The notes: generated by a model from the letters alone, not told the origin. DNA of 64,000 nt from Actinomadura flavalba DSM 45200 (GCF_000374305.1 NZ_KB894100.1:124001-188000), one strand, 5' to 3'. Positions 52,008 through 60,258 are shown, counted from the first letter of the stretch. Translations and numbers: made by a program.

Positions 52008-53126
52008 GTGGCGCGCAGCAGGTCCGCCCCCGTCCCCCCGGACGACCCGTACGGCTACGCAGGCGATCAGCTCCGCGGCTACGGGAACGACGGGCGCGGC
52101 GGCGGGCACGGCGGCGGCTACGACGACGGGTACGGCGGCCGGTACGGGGACGAGCCCGCCCCGGTGCGGCGGCCCCGGCGGCGCCGCTGGCCCCGGGTGC
52201 TCGCGCTGGTGCTCGCCCTGCTGCTCGTCGGCACGGCCGGGTTCGCCTTCTACCTCGACACGCGGCTGCAACGCGAGGACGTCCTGTCCGACTACGCCGG
52301 CCGCGTCGCCGACACGCCCGGGACCACCTGGCTCATCGTCGGGTCCGACAGCCGCGAGGGCCTGTCCCGCGAGCAGCGCCGCGAGTTCGCCACCGGCCGC
52401 GCGCAGGGGCGCCGCACCGACTCGATGATGCTGCTGCACTACGGCGCGGGCGGCACCACGCTCGTCAGCCTCCCGCGCGACTCGTTCGTCCCCATCCCGG
52501 GGCACGGGTCCAACAAGCTGAACGCCGCGTTCGCGTTCGGCGGCCCCAAGCTGCTCGTGCGGACGCTGGAGCAGGCCACCGGCGTGCGCATCGACCACTA
52601 CGCCGAGGTCGGCTTCGGCGGGTTCGTCGGCGTGGTCGACGCGGTCGGCGGCGTCGACATCTGCGTCAAGCGCCCCATCCGCGACCCCAAGGCGGGCCTG
52701 AACCTCAAGCGCGGCTGCCAGACGCTCAGCGGCGGGCAGGCGCTCGGCTTCGTCCGCACCCGCGCCACCGCCCGCGCCGACCTGGACCGCGTCGACAACC
52801 AGCGGGCGTTCTTCGGCGCGCTGATGAAGAAGTCCACGAGCCCCGGCGTGCTGTTCAACCCCTTCCGCAGCGTGCCGCTGGCGCTCCACGCCACCAGCAA
52901 CTTCACCGTCGACGACGGCGACCACCTGCACCACCTGGTGCGGATGATGTGGGCGATGCGCGACGTGACCGGCGACGACGGGCTGACCACGACCGTCCCG
53001 CTGGGCGGGCAGGGTTCGGCGCCCGGCGTCGGCGCCTACATCACCTGGGACCGGCAGAAGGCGCGGCGCCTGTTCGGCGCCCTGGCCAACGACGAGCGCG
53101 TCCCCGCCGACGTCGTGACCAAGTAG
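52008..53126 (+). CDS. LytR-CpsA-Psr (LCP) family cell-wall glycopolymer ligase
   Basis: 372-aa membrane-anchored LCP protein. Cytoplasmic N-terminus with Gly/Tyr-rich repeats (residues 10-55), one helix (VLALVLALLLVGTAGFAFYL), then the extracytoplasmic LCP domain: WLIVGSDSRE, RTDSMMLLHYGAGGTTLVSL, PRDSFVPIPG, KLNAAFAFGGPKLLVRTLEQ, VDAVGGVDICV and FVRTRATARADLDRVDNQRA. The conserved Arg/Asp residues for lipid pyrophosphate binding are present. GTG at 52008 follows AAAGGAAG. It attaches teichoic-acid-like or polysaccharide chains to peptidoglycan. Confidence 0.9.
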   Translation: MARSRSAPVPPDDPYGYAGDQLRGYGNDGRGGGHGGGYDDGYGGRYGDEPAPVRRPRRRRWPRVLALVLALLLVGTAGFAFYLDTRLQREDVLSDYAGRVADTPGTTWLIVGSDSREGLSREQRREFATGRAQGRRTDSMMLLHYGAGGTTLVSLPRDSFVPIPGHGSNKLNAAFAFGGPKLLVRTLEQATGVRIDHYAEVGFGGFVGVVDAVGGVDICVKRPIRDPKAGLNLKRGCQTLSGGQALGFVRTRATARADLDRVDNQRAFFGALMKKSTSPGVLFNPFRSVPLALHATSNFTVDDGDHLHHLVRMMWAMRDVTGDDGLTTTVPLGGQGSAPGVGAYITWDRQKARRLFGALANDERVPADVVTK

Positions 53127-53154
53127 AAGATCGCCGGAATATAGAGTCGGTCGC

Positions 53155-53463
53155 ATGGCCGACGACACGAACACCGGTGCCGACACCGCCGCCGAGCTGG
53201 ACCGGCTGCCCACCTCCGTGCTGCACGATCGCGCCGTCTCCCTCGCCCGGGAGCGGCGCGACGTGAAGTTCGTCTGGGAGCTGCTGAAGGCGATCCCGGC
53301 CGCGGCGGCGGCCGAGGGCGAGACGGACCGCGCCCAGTTCGACATGCTGCACGCGCTGTCGCTGCTGGAGGAGTACCGCAACGCCGGCGACAGCGATCTC
53401 GCGGACGCCCTGCGGCCCGTCTATGTGACCTATCTCACCGAACATGCCGGAGATCACCGCTGA
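53155..53463 (+). CDS. Conserved helical hypothetical protein
   Basis: 102-aa soluble, helix-rich, acidic protein (LDRLPTSVLHDRAVSLARER, DVKFVWELLKAIPAAAAAEG, FDMLHALSLLEEYRNAGDSD). It resembles uncharacterised actinobacterial proteins that I recall without a name. ATG at 53155 is 28 nt after the LCP gene. No catalytic motif is visible. Confidence 0.75.
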   Translation: MADDTNTGADTAAELDRLPTSVLHDRAVSLARERRDVKFVWELLKAIPAAAAAEGETDRAQFDMLHALSLLEEYRNAGDSDLADALRPVYVTYLTEHAGDHR

Positions 53464-53544
53464 CCTGGGATGACACCCCGGTTCCCGGCCGTGCCCTGGG
53501 CGTGTCTTTACTCCGGAGAGATCGCCTCCGCCTCCCTGCGGGGA

Positions 53545-53559
53545 ATTACTCTGTGTAGG
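53545..53559. promoter_or_regulatory. BldD-like box
   Basis: ATTACTCTGTGTAGG matches 8 of 9 fixed positions of nTnACnCWGnGTnAn. It lies 26 nt upstream of the first small membrane gene and shares its first 11 bases with the site at 42683. Confidence 0.5.
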
Positions 53560-53584
53560 CAAGTCACCGCAGAGGGTGGGGGAC

Positions 53585-53740
53585 GTGAACAAGAAGTATC
53601 TGAAACTCAGTGCGATCGCCTTTGTCGCGTGGTACGTGATCAGCCGGCCCGAGGGGGCGGCGAACCTGGTCAACAGCGCGCTGGGCGGGCTGGGCGGCGC
53701 CGCCGAGTCGCTGTCCCAATTCGTGAGCGCCATCCCTTAG
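53585..53740 (+). CDS. Small membrane protein, paralogue 1 (51 aa)
   Basis: 51-aa peptide starting MNKKYLKLSAIAFVAWYVIS with one predicted membrane helix, then an amphipathic C-terminal half (EGAANLVNSALGGLGGAAES, SLSQFVSAIP). GTG at 53585 follows GAGGGTGGGGGAC. It is clearly related to the 51-aa peptide encoded at 53950 (shared K-L/Y-x-AIAFV, AAN-VN-A, L-FV-AI). Ended by a hairpin. Function unknown; position beside an LCP gene suggests an envelope role. Confidence 0.8.
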   Translation: MNKKYLKLSAIAFVAWYVISRPEGAANLVNSALGGLGGAAESLSQFVSAIP

Positions 53741-53756
53741 TGCGGAACTGACGCAA

Positions 53757-53784
53757 GCCCCGTACCCTGCCAGTGGTACGGGGC
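53757..53784. terminator. Hairpin between the two small membrane genes
   Basis: Perfect 10-bp stem (53757-53766 with 53775-53784), 8-nt loop, then a short T-containing tail. Confidence 0.8.
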
Positions 53785-53949
53785 CTTGTCACGCCCGGAG
53801 CCTCCGCTGCGGCCGCCCGCCGCCGAATCCGGGGAGAGCAAGCGCTGGCCGTACCGTCACAGTAAAATCCGCTTTGCGGGTCGGAGCAGAAGGGCACACT
53901 GTTCATGGATTCAGTGTGTCGCTGCGCTTACTAAGGGACGGGCGTACGG

Positions 53950-54105
53950 ATGAAGAAGAACCTCCGCTATGTGGCCATCGCCTTCGTCATCTTCTACCTG
54001 TTGAGCTCTCCGAACTCGGCGGCGAACGTGGTGAACAACGCGATCGACCAGCTCGGCAACGCCGGCGGGCAGCTCTCGGCCTTCGTGACCGCCATCGCCA
54101 CGTGA
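53950..54105 (+). CDS. Small membrane protein, paralogue 2 (51 aa)
   Basis: 51-aa peptide starting MKKNLRYVAIAFVIFYLLSS, with a single helix and a C-terminal amphipathic part (SAANVVNNAIDQLGNAGGQL, SAFVTAIAT). Same length and pattern as the peptide at 53585, so the two arose by duplication. ATG at 53950; the separating terminator shows independent transcription. Unknown function. Confidence 0.8.
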   Translation: MKKNLRYVAIAFVIFYLLSSPNSAANVVNNAIDQLGNAGGQLSAFVTAIAT

Positions 54106-54138
54106 CCGTGCCGGGCCGGTCCGCCTAAGATCGGCTCC

Positions 54139-54627
54139 ATGTCTGTCTTCGACGTAGAGATCGAGAGTCTGCGCGGCGGTGCCGCGGACCTCGGGCAGTA
54201 CCGGGGCAAGGCCGTCCTTGTCGTCAACGTCGCCTCCAAGTGCGGCCTCACCCCGCAGTACAACGGGTTGGAGCGTCTCCAGGAGCGGTACGCCGAGCGC
54301 GGCTTCACCGTCCTCGGCGTGCCCTGCAACCAGTTCATGGGCCAGGAGCCCGGCAGCGCCGAGGAGATCGCCGAGTTCTGCTCGGCGACCTACGGCGTCA
54401 CCTTCCCCCTCACCGAGAAGGTCGACGTCAACGGCCCCGCCCGGCACCCCCTGTACGACGAGCTGACCGGCGTCGCCGACGCCGAGGGCCACACCGGCGA
54501 CATCCGGTGGAACTTCGAGAAGTTCCTGGTCGCTCCCGACGGCGCCGTCGTCGCCCGCTTCGCGCCGCAGGCCGAGCCGGAGTCGGCGGAGGTCGTCTCG
54601 GCCGTGGAGGGTCAGCTTCCCCGCTGA
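54139..54627 (+). CDS. Glutathione-peroxidase-family thiol peroxidase
   Basis: 162-aa peroxidase using cysteine rather than selenocysteine: Cys35 in VNVASKCGLTPQYNG. The other members of the catalytic tetrad are in VPCNQFMGQEPGS and IRWNFEKFLV. Actinomycetes lack glutathione, so thioredoxin or mycothiol-linked reduction is expected. ATG at 54139 lies 33 nt after the small membrane gene. Confidence 0.92.
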   Translation: MSVFDVEIESLRGGAADLGQYRGKAVLVVNVASKCGLTPQYNGLERLQERYAERGFTVLGVPCNQFMGQEPGSAEEIAEFCSATYGVTFPLTEKVDVNGPARHPLYDELTGVADAEGHTGDIRWNFEKFLVAPDGAVVARFAPQAEPESAEVVSAVEGQLPR

Positions 54628-54683
54628 CCGGCCGTCCCGGGCGGCGCCGCACGGGCGCCGCCTCCCGACCTGGAGGTCATCGC

Positions 54684-55580
54684 ATGGGCTGGACGTCCGA
54701 CGACATCCCCGACCTGGCGGGACGGCGCGCGATCGTCACCGGCGCCAACAGCGGCATCGGCTACCACGCGGCGCTGCAGCTCGCCCGGCACGGCGCGTCC
54801 GTCGTGCTGGCCTGCCGGAGCCCCGAACGCGGCGAGACGGCGCTCAAGCGCGTCCGCGCCGCCGCCCCGGGCTGCGACGCCGCCCTGGCCGGACTCGACC
54901 TCGCCGACCTGGCGTCGGTGCGGGCGTTCGCCGCCGACCAGACCGCCCCGCTCGACCTGCTCGTCAACAACGCGGGCGTCATGGCGCTGCCGCACCGCAC
55001 CACGGCCGACGGGTTCGAGATGCAGTTCGGCACCAACCACCTCGGCCACTTCGCGTTGACGGGCCTGCTGCTCCCGGCCCTGCTGAAGGCCGACGCCCCG
55101 CGCGTCATCACCGTGTCCAGCGGCGCAGCCTGGCTGGGCCGGATGCGTTTCACCGACCTCCAGAGCGAGCGCCGCTACCGCAAGTGGGTCGCCTACGCCC
55201 AGTCCAAGCTGGCGAACCTGCTGTTCACGCGCGAGCTGGCCCGCCGTGTCCCGCAGGTCGTCAGCGCCGCCGCCCACCCCGGCTACGCGTCCACGAATCT
55301 CCAGCAGACCGGCCCGAAGATGGCCGGCAGCGCCCTCCAGGACCGCGTCGCCGGGCTCGGTAACGCGCTCATCGCCCAGCCCGCCGCCGCGGGCGCCCTC
55401 CCGACCCTGTACGCGGCCACCTCGCCGGACGTCACCACCGGCGCCTGCTACGGTCCGAGAGTCCTGCAATATCGCGGCACCCCGTCCCGCGCGCCGCTGC
55501 CTCCGGCGGCCAAGAACCCCGCCGACGCGGCCCGCCTCTGGGAGATCTCCGCCGACCTGACCGGCGTCTCCTACCCCTGA
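54684..55580 (+). CDS. Short-chain dehydrogenase/reductase
   Basis: 298-aa classical SDR of the retinol-dehydrogenase-like subgroup. NAD(P) site VTGANSGIGYHAALQ, DLLVNNAGVMALP, Ser in ITVSSGAAW and the catalytic pair YAQSKLANLLF. ATG at 54684 has GGAGG at 8 nt. Convergent, 2 nt apart, with a TetR gene. Substrate unknown. Confidence 0.88.
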   Translation: MGWTSDDIPDLAGRRAIVTGANSGIGYHAALQLARHGASVVLACRSPERGETALKRVRAAAPGCDAALAGLDLADLASVRAFAADQTAPLDLLVNNAGVMALPHRTTADGFEMQFGTNHLGHFALTGLLLPALLKADAPRVITVSSGAAWLGRMRFTDLQSERRYRKWVAYAQSKLANLLFTRELARRVPQVVSAAAHPGYASTNLQQTGPKMAGSALQDRVAGLGNALIAQPAAAGALPTLYAATSPDVTTGACYGPRVLQYRGTPSRAPLPPAAKNPADAARLWEISADLTGVSYP

Positions 55581-55582
55581 CG

Positions 55583-56182
55583 TCAGGACGCCGCGAGGCG
55601 GCCGGGGAGCGTCAGGCCGTGGACGGCCTGGTCGAGCGTCGCGGCGATGATCGCCTCGGCCTGGCCCGGGCGGCGCTGGGCCAGGTTCGCGGCGGCGTCC
55701 ACGATGCCCTGCACGAGTTCGGCGCGCAGCTCCGGCTCGGGCACGCCCGCCTCGGCGAACGCGCGCGCCAGCGGGCGCAGGAGCTGGGCGTGGCCGTCGC
55801 GGATGCGCTCGCGCGCCGGTTCGGCCAGGGCGTGCTCGACGAGCGCGACGGCGGCGGCGTGCCGCCCGTCGGTCATGACCTCCAGTTGCGAGCGCACGTA
55901 CGCCTCGACCTTGCCGACCAGGTCGGGCGGGCCCGCGAGCGCCGCCTCCACCAGCGACGCCCACCGGGGCAGCTCCTCCTCGACGATCGCCGCGACGAGG
56001 TCGTCCTTGGAGCGGAAGTACTCGTACAGGCTCGGCCGGGACAGCCCGACGCGCCGCGCAAGCGCCGCGAGCGACAGCGCCTCGATGCCCTCCTCGGCCA
56101 CCAGCGCGCGGGCGGCGTCCAGGAGGTTGCGGAGCTGGCGGGCGCGGTGCTCGGCCACGGTGCGTTCGCTGATTCTCGGCAC
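55583..56182 (-). CDS. TetR-family regulator of the adjacent MFS gene
   Basis: 199-aa repressor with the HTH in LSLAALARRVGLSRPSLYEY and the following FRSKDDLVAAIVEEE. It lies 41 nt downstream of the MFS gene on the same strand; the usual arrangement is autoregulated control of the exporter. ATG at 56182. Confidence 0.88.
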   Translation of the reverse strand: MPRISERTVAEHRARQLRNLLDAARALVAEEGIEALSLAALARRVGLSRPSLYEYFRSKDDLVAAIVEEELPRWASLVEAALAGPPDLVGKVEAYVRSQLEVMTDGRHAAAVALVEHALAEPARERIRDGHAQLLRPLARAFAEAGVPEPELRAELVQGIVDAAANLAQRRPGQAEAIIAATLDQAVHGLTLPGRLAAS

Positions 56183-56223
56183 TTGCCCATTCTACGTTTG
56201 CCGACGAGCCGTCGGCATGAGCC

Positions 56224-57480
56224 TCACGCCGGGCGGCGCGTCCCCGCCCGCAGCAGCACGACGGTCATCGGCGCGACGAGCGCCAGCGAGACCGTCGCCA
56301 GCACGCCGTAGGAGAACGCCGTCACCACGACCCCTGCGAGCAGGCTGGAACCCGCCGCGCCCGCGTTCATCAGCGCGTCCGACAGGCCCTGGACGGCCGG
56401 GCGCTCGTCCCGCTCCACCGCGTCGGTCAGCAGCGCCGACCCGGCGACCAGCCCGAACGACCAGCCCGCGCCCAGCAGCACCAGCGCGACGGTCAGCCGC
56501 CCGACGTCGTGCGGCGACGACACCGCCGCCAGCACGCACGCGACCGCGAGCATCGCCATCCCGGCGATCAGCACCGGCAGCCGCCCCACCCGGTCGGCGA
56601 GCCAGCCCGGCAGCGGCGACAGCGCGTACATGCCCGCGATGTGCAGGCTGATGACGACGCCGACGACGGTGAGCGACGCCGCGCCGTGGTGCAGATGGAC
56701 GGGCGTCATCGTCATCACGGCCACCATCACCATGTGGCTGACGATCATCGCCGCAACGGCAAGCCGCGCCCGCGACACCGCCACGAGCACCGCCCACCCC
56801 CCACGCCCCGACCCGCCCCCCTTCACCGCCGCTTTCGCGGGTGGTGGGTTCGGGGTGCGCATCGGGTCTGGGCGCAGGAGGGCGAACAGGCCGAGTGCCG
56901 TGAGCGTGAAGGCGACCGCCGTGGCGGCGAAGGGGCCCGACCACGCGTCGAGGCCGAGGCGGCGGCCGAGCGCGTCCGCCGGTTCGGCGAGGTTCGGCCC
57001 GGCGACCGAGCCCACCGTCGTCGCCCAGACGACGATCGACAGGTCGCGCGCCGCGTGCCGCGTCCCGGCGCGGTCGGTGGCGGCGTAGCGGGCGGCGAGC
57101 CCGGCCGCCGTGCCGCCGCCGAACAGGAACAGCCCCGCCAGCAGCAGCGGCCACGACCCGGTCGCGCAGGCGAGGGTCGCGACGGCCGCGCCCGTCGCCG
57201 CCGCGCCGTACCCGAACGTGAGCGCGGGGCGCCGTCCGTACCGCGCGGTCAGCCGTCCCAGCGGGACGGCCAGCGCGGCGGCGCCCGCGACCGCGATGGA
57301 CTGGGACAGCCCGCCGACCGCCTCGGAGCCGGAGAGGGACGTGGCGGCGAGGCTGCTGATCGCGACGCCCGTTCCGGCGCCCAGGCCGCCGAGGATCTGC
57401 GACGCGGTGAGGACGGCGACGATGCGTCCCTGCGCGGGGTCGCGCCCGGTGTCCGTGCCGTGCTCGCCGGTGACCGCCAT
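56224..57480 (-). CDS. MFS transporter
   Basis: 418-aa major facilitator with 12 predicted helices. The loop 2-3 motif is LGRLTARYGRRPAL and the second-half equivalent is LPGWLADRVGRLPVL. A His/Met-rich segment (MVMVAVMTMTPVHLHHG) falls in helix 7-8. ATG at 57480 has GGAGGGG at 7 nt. Paired with the TetR gene, so a drug or metabolite exporter is likely. Substrate unknown. Confidence 0.88.
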   Translation of the reverse strand: MAVTGEHGTDTGRDPAQGRIVAVLTASQILGGLGAGTGVAISSLAATSLSGSEAVGGLSQSIAVAGAAALAVPLGRLTARYGRRPALTFGYGAAATGAAVATLACATGSWPLLLAGLFLFGGGTAAGLAARYAATDRAGTRHAARDLSIVVWATTVGSVAGPNLAEPADALGRRLGLDAWSGPFAATAVAFTLTALGLFALLRPDPMRTPNPPPAKAAVKGGGSGRGGWAVLVAVSRARLAVAAMIVSHMVMVAVMTMTPVHLHHGAASLTVVGVVISLHIAGMYALSPLPGWLADRVGRLPVLIAGMAMLAVACVLAAVSSPHDVGRLTVALVLLGAGWSFGLVAGSALLTDAVERDERPAVQGLSDALMNAGAAGSSLLAGVVVTAFSYGVLATVSLALVAPMTVVLLRAGTRRPA

Positions 57481-57600
57481 CGTCCGTCCCCTCCGCAGAT
57501 GCTCAGGGGATGATAGGCCCGTCTCGTCCCCTTCCCGGGCGGAAGCCGCGAGAGCGGGGGCGGGCGCGGGCGTCCGGGCGGCGGGGGTACGCTCGATGAC

Positions 57601-57963
57601 GTGCGAAGGTTCCTCACTCCCGGCTGGCTCGGACTCCACGCGATCGCGATCACGCTGTGCGCGTCGTTCCTCGGGTTCGGCTGGTGGCAGTACGAGCGTG
57701 CGCAGGCCGGCAACGACCGGAGCTGGGCCTACACCTTCGAGTGGCCGATCTTCGCGCTGTTCGTCATCGTCATGTGGATCAAGATGATGCGCGACGAGCT
57801 GGCGGGCGAGGAGTCCCGCACGGCCCCCGCCGTCATCGAGGAGCCCGCCGAGGCCGAGGTCACCCGCGAGATCATCCGGCGGCAGGAGACCGAGGACCCG
57901 TCGCTCGCGGCCTACAACCGCTACCTCGCCCGGCTCAACTCCGAGACCCACCGGCGCGACTGA
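57601..57963 (+). CDS. Conserved two-helix membrane protein
   Basis: 120-aa protein: MRRFLTPGWLGLHAIAITLC starts the first helix, ending FLGFGWWQ; the second is WPIFALFVIVMWIKMMRDE. The first helix and its FGWWQYERA end resemble the N-terminus of SURF1-type proteins. The rest is a charged cytoplasmic tail. GTG at 57601. It precedes the DUF3817 gene by 43 nt, a pairing common in actinobacteria. Function unknown. Confidence 0.78.
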   Translation: MRRFLTPGWLGLHAIAITLCASFLGFGWWQYERAQAGNDRSWAYTFEWPIFALFVIVMWIKMMRDELAGEESRTAPAVIEEPAEAEVTREIIRRQETEDPSLAAYNRYLARLNSETHRRD

Positions 57964-58006
57964 CCGACCCCGCCACGCTCCCGGCGTGCTCTGAAAGGTG
58001 TGATCT

Positions 58007-58351
58007 GTGGAAGCGGCCATCAACCGGTACCGCGTCCTCGCGCTCATCGTGGGCGTGATGCTGCTCCTGGTCTGCTTCGTGGGCGTGCCGGTCCGCTACA
58101 TCGGCGGCAACCCGACGCCGTCGGGCATCATCTCCCCGATCCACGGCGCCCTCTACATCGTCTACCTGGGCATCGCCTACGACCTGTGGCGCAAGGCGAA
58201 CTGGCCGCTGAAGAAGATGCTCGTCATGGTCTCGGCCGGCCTCATCCCCTTCCTGGCCTTCTTCATCGAACGCCGCGTCGTCGCGGACGCCCGCGCCGAA
58301 CTGGCCTCCCGGCAGGCCGCCGACGGCCCGGAACCGGTCAAGACCCCCTGA
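58007..58351 (+). CDS. DUF3817 membrane protein
   Basis: 114-aa DUF3817 protein with three helices: VLALIVGVMLLLVCFVGVPV, SPIHGALYIVYLGIAYDLWR and MLVMVSAGLIPFLAFFIERR. The PIHG motif is conserved in the family. GTG at 58007. Likely cotranscribed with the preceding gene and ended by a strong T-tailed hairpin. Confidence 0.88.
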   Translation: MEAAINRYRVLALIVGVMLLLVCFVGVPVRYIGGNPTPSGIISPIHGALYIVYLGIAYDLWRKANWPLKKMLVMVSAGLIPFLAFFIERRVVADARAELASRQAADGPEPVKTP

Positions 58352-58364
58352 TCCACCGCCGTAG

Positions 58365-58402
58365 GGGCGGGCCGTGGCACTGCGCCACGGCCCGCCCTTT
58401 TT
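58365..58402 (+). terminator. Rho-independent terminator with T-tract
   Basis: Perfect 14-bp stem (58365-58378 with 58384-58397), loop ACTGC, followed by TTTTT. It is the most classical intrinsic terminator in the window. Confidence 0.93.
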
Positions 58403-58413
58403 CCATCGCCCAC

Positions 58414-58457
58414 TACTTGACGTCAGTCGTCCAGTACTTGACAGTTAGCGTCAAGTA
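58414..58457. promoter_or_regulatory. Three-copy TACTTGAC operator over a promoter
   Basis: TACTTGAC occurs at 58414-58421 and 58435-58442 (21 bp apart, two helical turns) and inverted as GTCAAGTA at 58450-58457. The last two form an exact 8-7-8 dyad. TTGACG inside the first copy, a 17-nt spacer and GACAGT (-10-like) make a plausible promoter, so bound protein would block it. It lies 10 nt upstream of a helix-turn-helix gene. Confidence 0.7.
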
Positions 58458-58466
58458 GGAGGTGGC

Positions 58467-58976
58467 ATGGGTGCCGAGATGCCCGCGTGGGGCGAACTGA
58501 CCGCGCAGTTGCTGTCGCTCGTGGAGGCGCGGCTGGTCGATCCGCTGGAGATCCTGCTGGAGGACGACCTGGCGACCGTCCGCTCCCGGCTCGCCGCGCG
58601 CGCCGGAACCTGGGCGCAGCGGCTGCTGGGCGACGACGGCCCCGCCGCCGCGCTCACCGCCGCCCGCCTGGTGGCCGCGCTGTATCCGGGCGACGGGCCG
58701 TTCGACCCGCCCGCCGCGTGGTGGGCGACCCCGCTCGGCCGCGTCGTCGCCTGGCGCGTGGGGCATCCGGGCGCCGAGGCCGTCTCGTACGCCGTCGCGG
58801 GCGCGATGCTCGGCGTCACCCGTCAGGGCGTCCACGACCTCGTCACCCGGGGCAAGCTCGCCCGGCATCCGTCCGGCGGCGTCACCACCGCGTCCGTCCG
58901 CGACCGCATCGACCAGCGCGCGGGCGCCGCCCTGCGCACCCGACGACGAGAGGCCGGCCATGCACCCGAACGATGA
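58467..58976 (+). CDS. Helix-turn-helix protein, probably autoregulated
   Basis: 169-aa protein. Residues 1-100 are helical, acidic and unrecognised. Residues 105-155 contain an excisionase/MerR-like helix-turn-helix, SYAVAGAMLGVTRQGVHDLV followed by TRGKLARHP and ASVRDRID. ATG at 58467 follows AGGAGG. A three-copy repeat overlaps its promoter, suggesting it binds there itself. It overlaps the start of the aldo/keto reductase gene by 17 nt, so that gene is probably a target. Confidence 0.75.
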   Translation: MGAEMPAWGELTAQLLSLVEARLVDPLEILLEDDLATVRSRLAARAGTWAQRLLGDDGPAAALTAARLVAALYPGDGPFDPPAAWWATPLGRVVAWRVGHPGAEAVSYAVAGAMLGVTRQGVHDLVTRGKLARHPSGGVTTASVRDRIDQRAGAALRTRRREAGHAPER

Positions 58977-59939
58977 CCCCGTACCTTCGGCCGCTGGAGG
59001 GCCGCGTTCCGCCGGGACGGCGGGTGCGGCGACCGCCGCCGGGCGGATCGGACTGGCCGAGGGGCTGAGCGCCGGTCGTCTCGGGTACGGGGCGATGCAG
59101 TTGCCGGGGCCCGGTGCCTGGGGGCCGCCGAAGGACCGCGGCGAGGCCGTCGCGGTGCTGCGGCAGGCGGTCGAGCGCGGCGTCGATCACGTCGACACCG
59201 CCGGCTTCTACGGGCCGCACGTCGCCAACGACCTGATCTGCGAGGCCCTGCACCCGTACGCGGACGGTCTCGTCATCGCCACGAAGGTCGGCGTCGAACG
59301 GGACGGGCTGGGCGCCTGGAACCCGTCCGCGTCACCGAGGTCGCTGCGTGAGCAGGTCGAGGACAACCTGGCCGCCTGCACCTGCCCGTCCTGGACCTGG
59401 TCTACCTGCGGGTCGGCGGTGACGGCCTGCTGCCGCCGGACGAGACGCCGTGGACGGAGTCGTTCCAGGCGCTGATCGACCTGCGCGGGCACGGGCTGAT
59501 CCGCCACCTGGGACTGAGCGGCGTCGACGCGGCTCAACTCGCGGAGGCCCGCACGATGGCGCCCGTCGTCGCGGTGCAGAACCGCTACAACCTGCTCGAC
59601 CGCGCCGGGGAGGACGTCCTCCGGGCGTGCGAGCTGCACGGCGTCGCCTTCGTGCCGTACTTCCCGCTGGCGGCGGGGTTGCTGCGCACGGACCTGGACC
59701 CCGCCCAGATCCCGCCGGGCATGGGCCCGACGGCGTCACAGTCCGGGACGCTCGACGCGATCGCCGCCCGCCACGCCGCGACCCGCGCCCAGATCGCCCT
59801 GGTCTGGCTGCTGGCGACCTCGCCGTCCACCCTGCTGATCCCCGGAACGTCCTCGACGGCACACCTGGCGGAGAACACCGCCGCCGCCTCCATGGCACTC
59901 ACGGCGGACGAGGTAACCGAGCTGAACGCCCTGCGCTGA
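58960..59939 (+). pseudogene. Aldo/keto reductase, frameshifted
   Basis: Two frames together encode a full-length aldo/keto reductase. The first (58960 to about 59371) has YGAMQLPGPGAWG, DHVDTAGFYGPHVANDLICE (catalytic Asp and Tyr) and VIATKVGVERD (Lys). The second (about 59374-59939) resumes LDLVYLRVGGD and continues through GLSGVDAAQL, VQNRYNLLDR, LVWLLATSPSTLLIPGTSS. A single missing base in CTGGCC-GCCTGCACC near 59372 explains the break; the unbroken first frame ends at 59475 in nonsense. Either a recent pseudogene or an assembly error. The 3' end is the first unit of a 70-bp tandem array. Confidence 0.8.
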
Positions 59940-60258
59940 TCGGGGTGCGGGCGATCCGGCCGGTGGGTGCCCGGGCGGGAGAGTCGCTGAGCTGGACGTC
60001 GTGCGCTGATGGGGCGTGCGGGCGATCGGGTCGGTGGCTGCCCGGCAGGGGAGTCGCTGAGCTGGACGCCCTGCGCTGATCGGGCGTGCGGCGGACCGGG
60101 CCGGTGGGTGCCCTGGCAGGAGAGCCGCTGAGCTGGACGCCGTGCCCTGGTCGGGCGTGCGGAAGACCGGGCCGGTGGCAGGAGAGTCGCTGAGTTGGAC
60201 GTCGTGCGCTGATGGGGGGTGCGGGGGGCCGGGCCGGCGGCTGCCCGGGGCAGGAGAG
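59921..60258. repeat. Five-copy 62-71-bp tandem array seeded by the AKR 3' end
   Basis: Units begin with GCTGAACGCC or a variant (GCTGGACG(C/T)C, GTTGGACGTC) at 59921, 59991, 60061, 60132 and 60194, so the spacing is 70, 70, 71 and 62. Each continues with a TGCGCTGAT-like segment, GTGCGG, a CCGGCCGGTGG-like segment and GGAGAGTC. The first unit contains the last codons and stop of the aldo/keto reductase. Copies are diverged by several substitutions each. Confidence 0.88.

Noticed and set aside
59921-60258. CRISPR-like array
   Set aside because: Units are contiguous 62-71-bp repeats without unique spacers and the first lies inside a gene; no cas genes are present.
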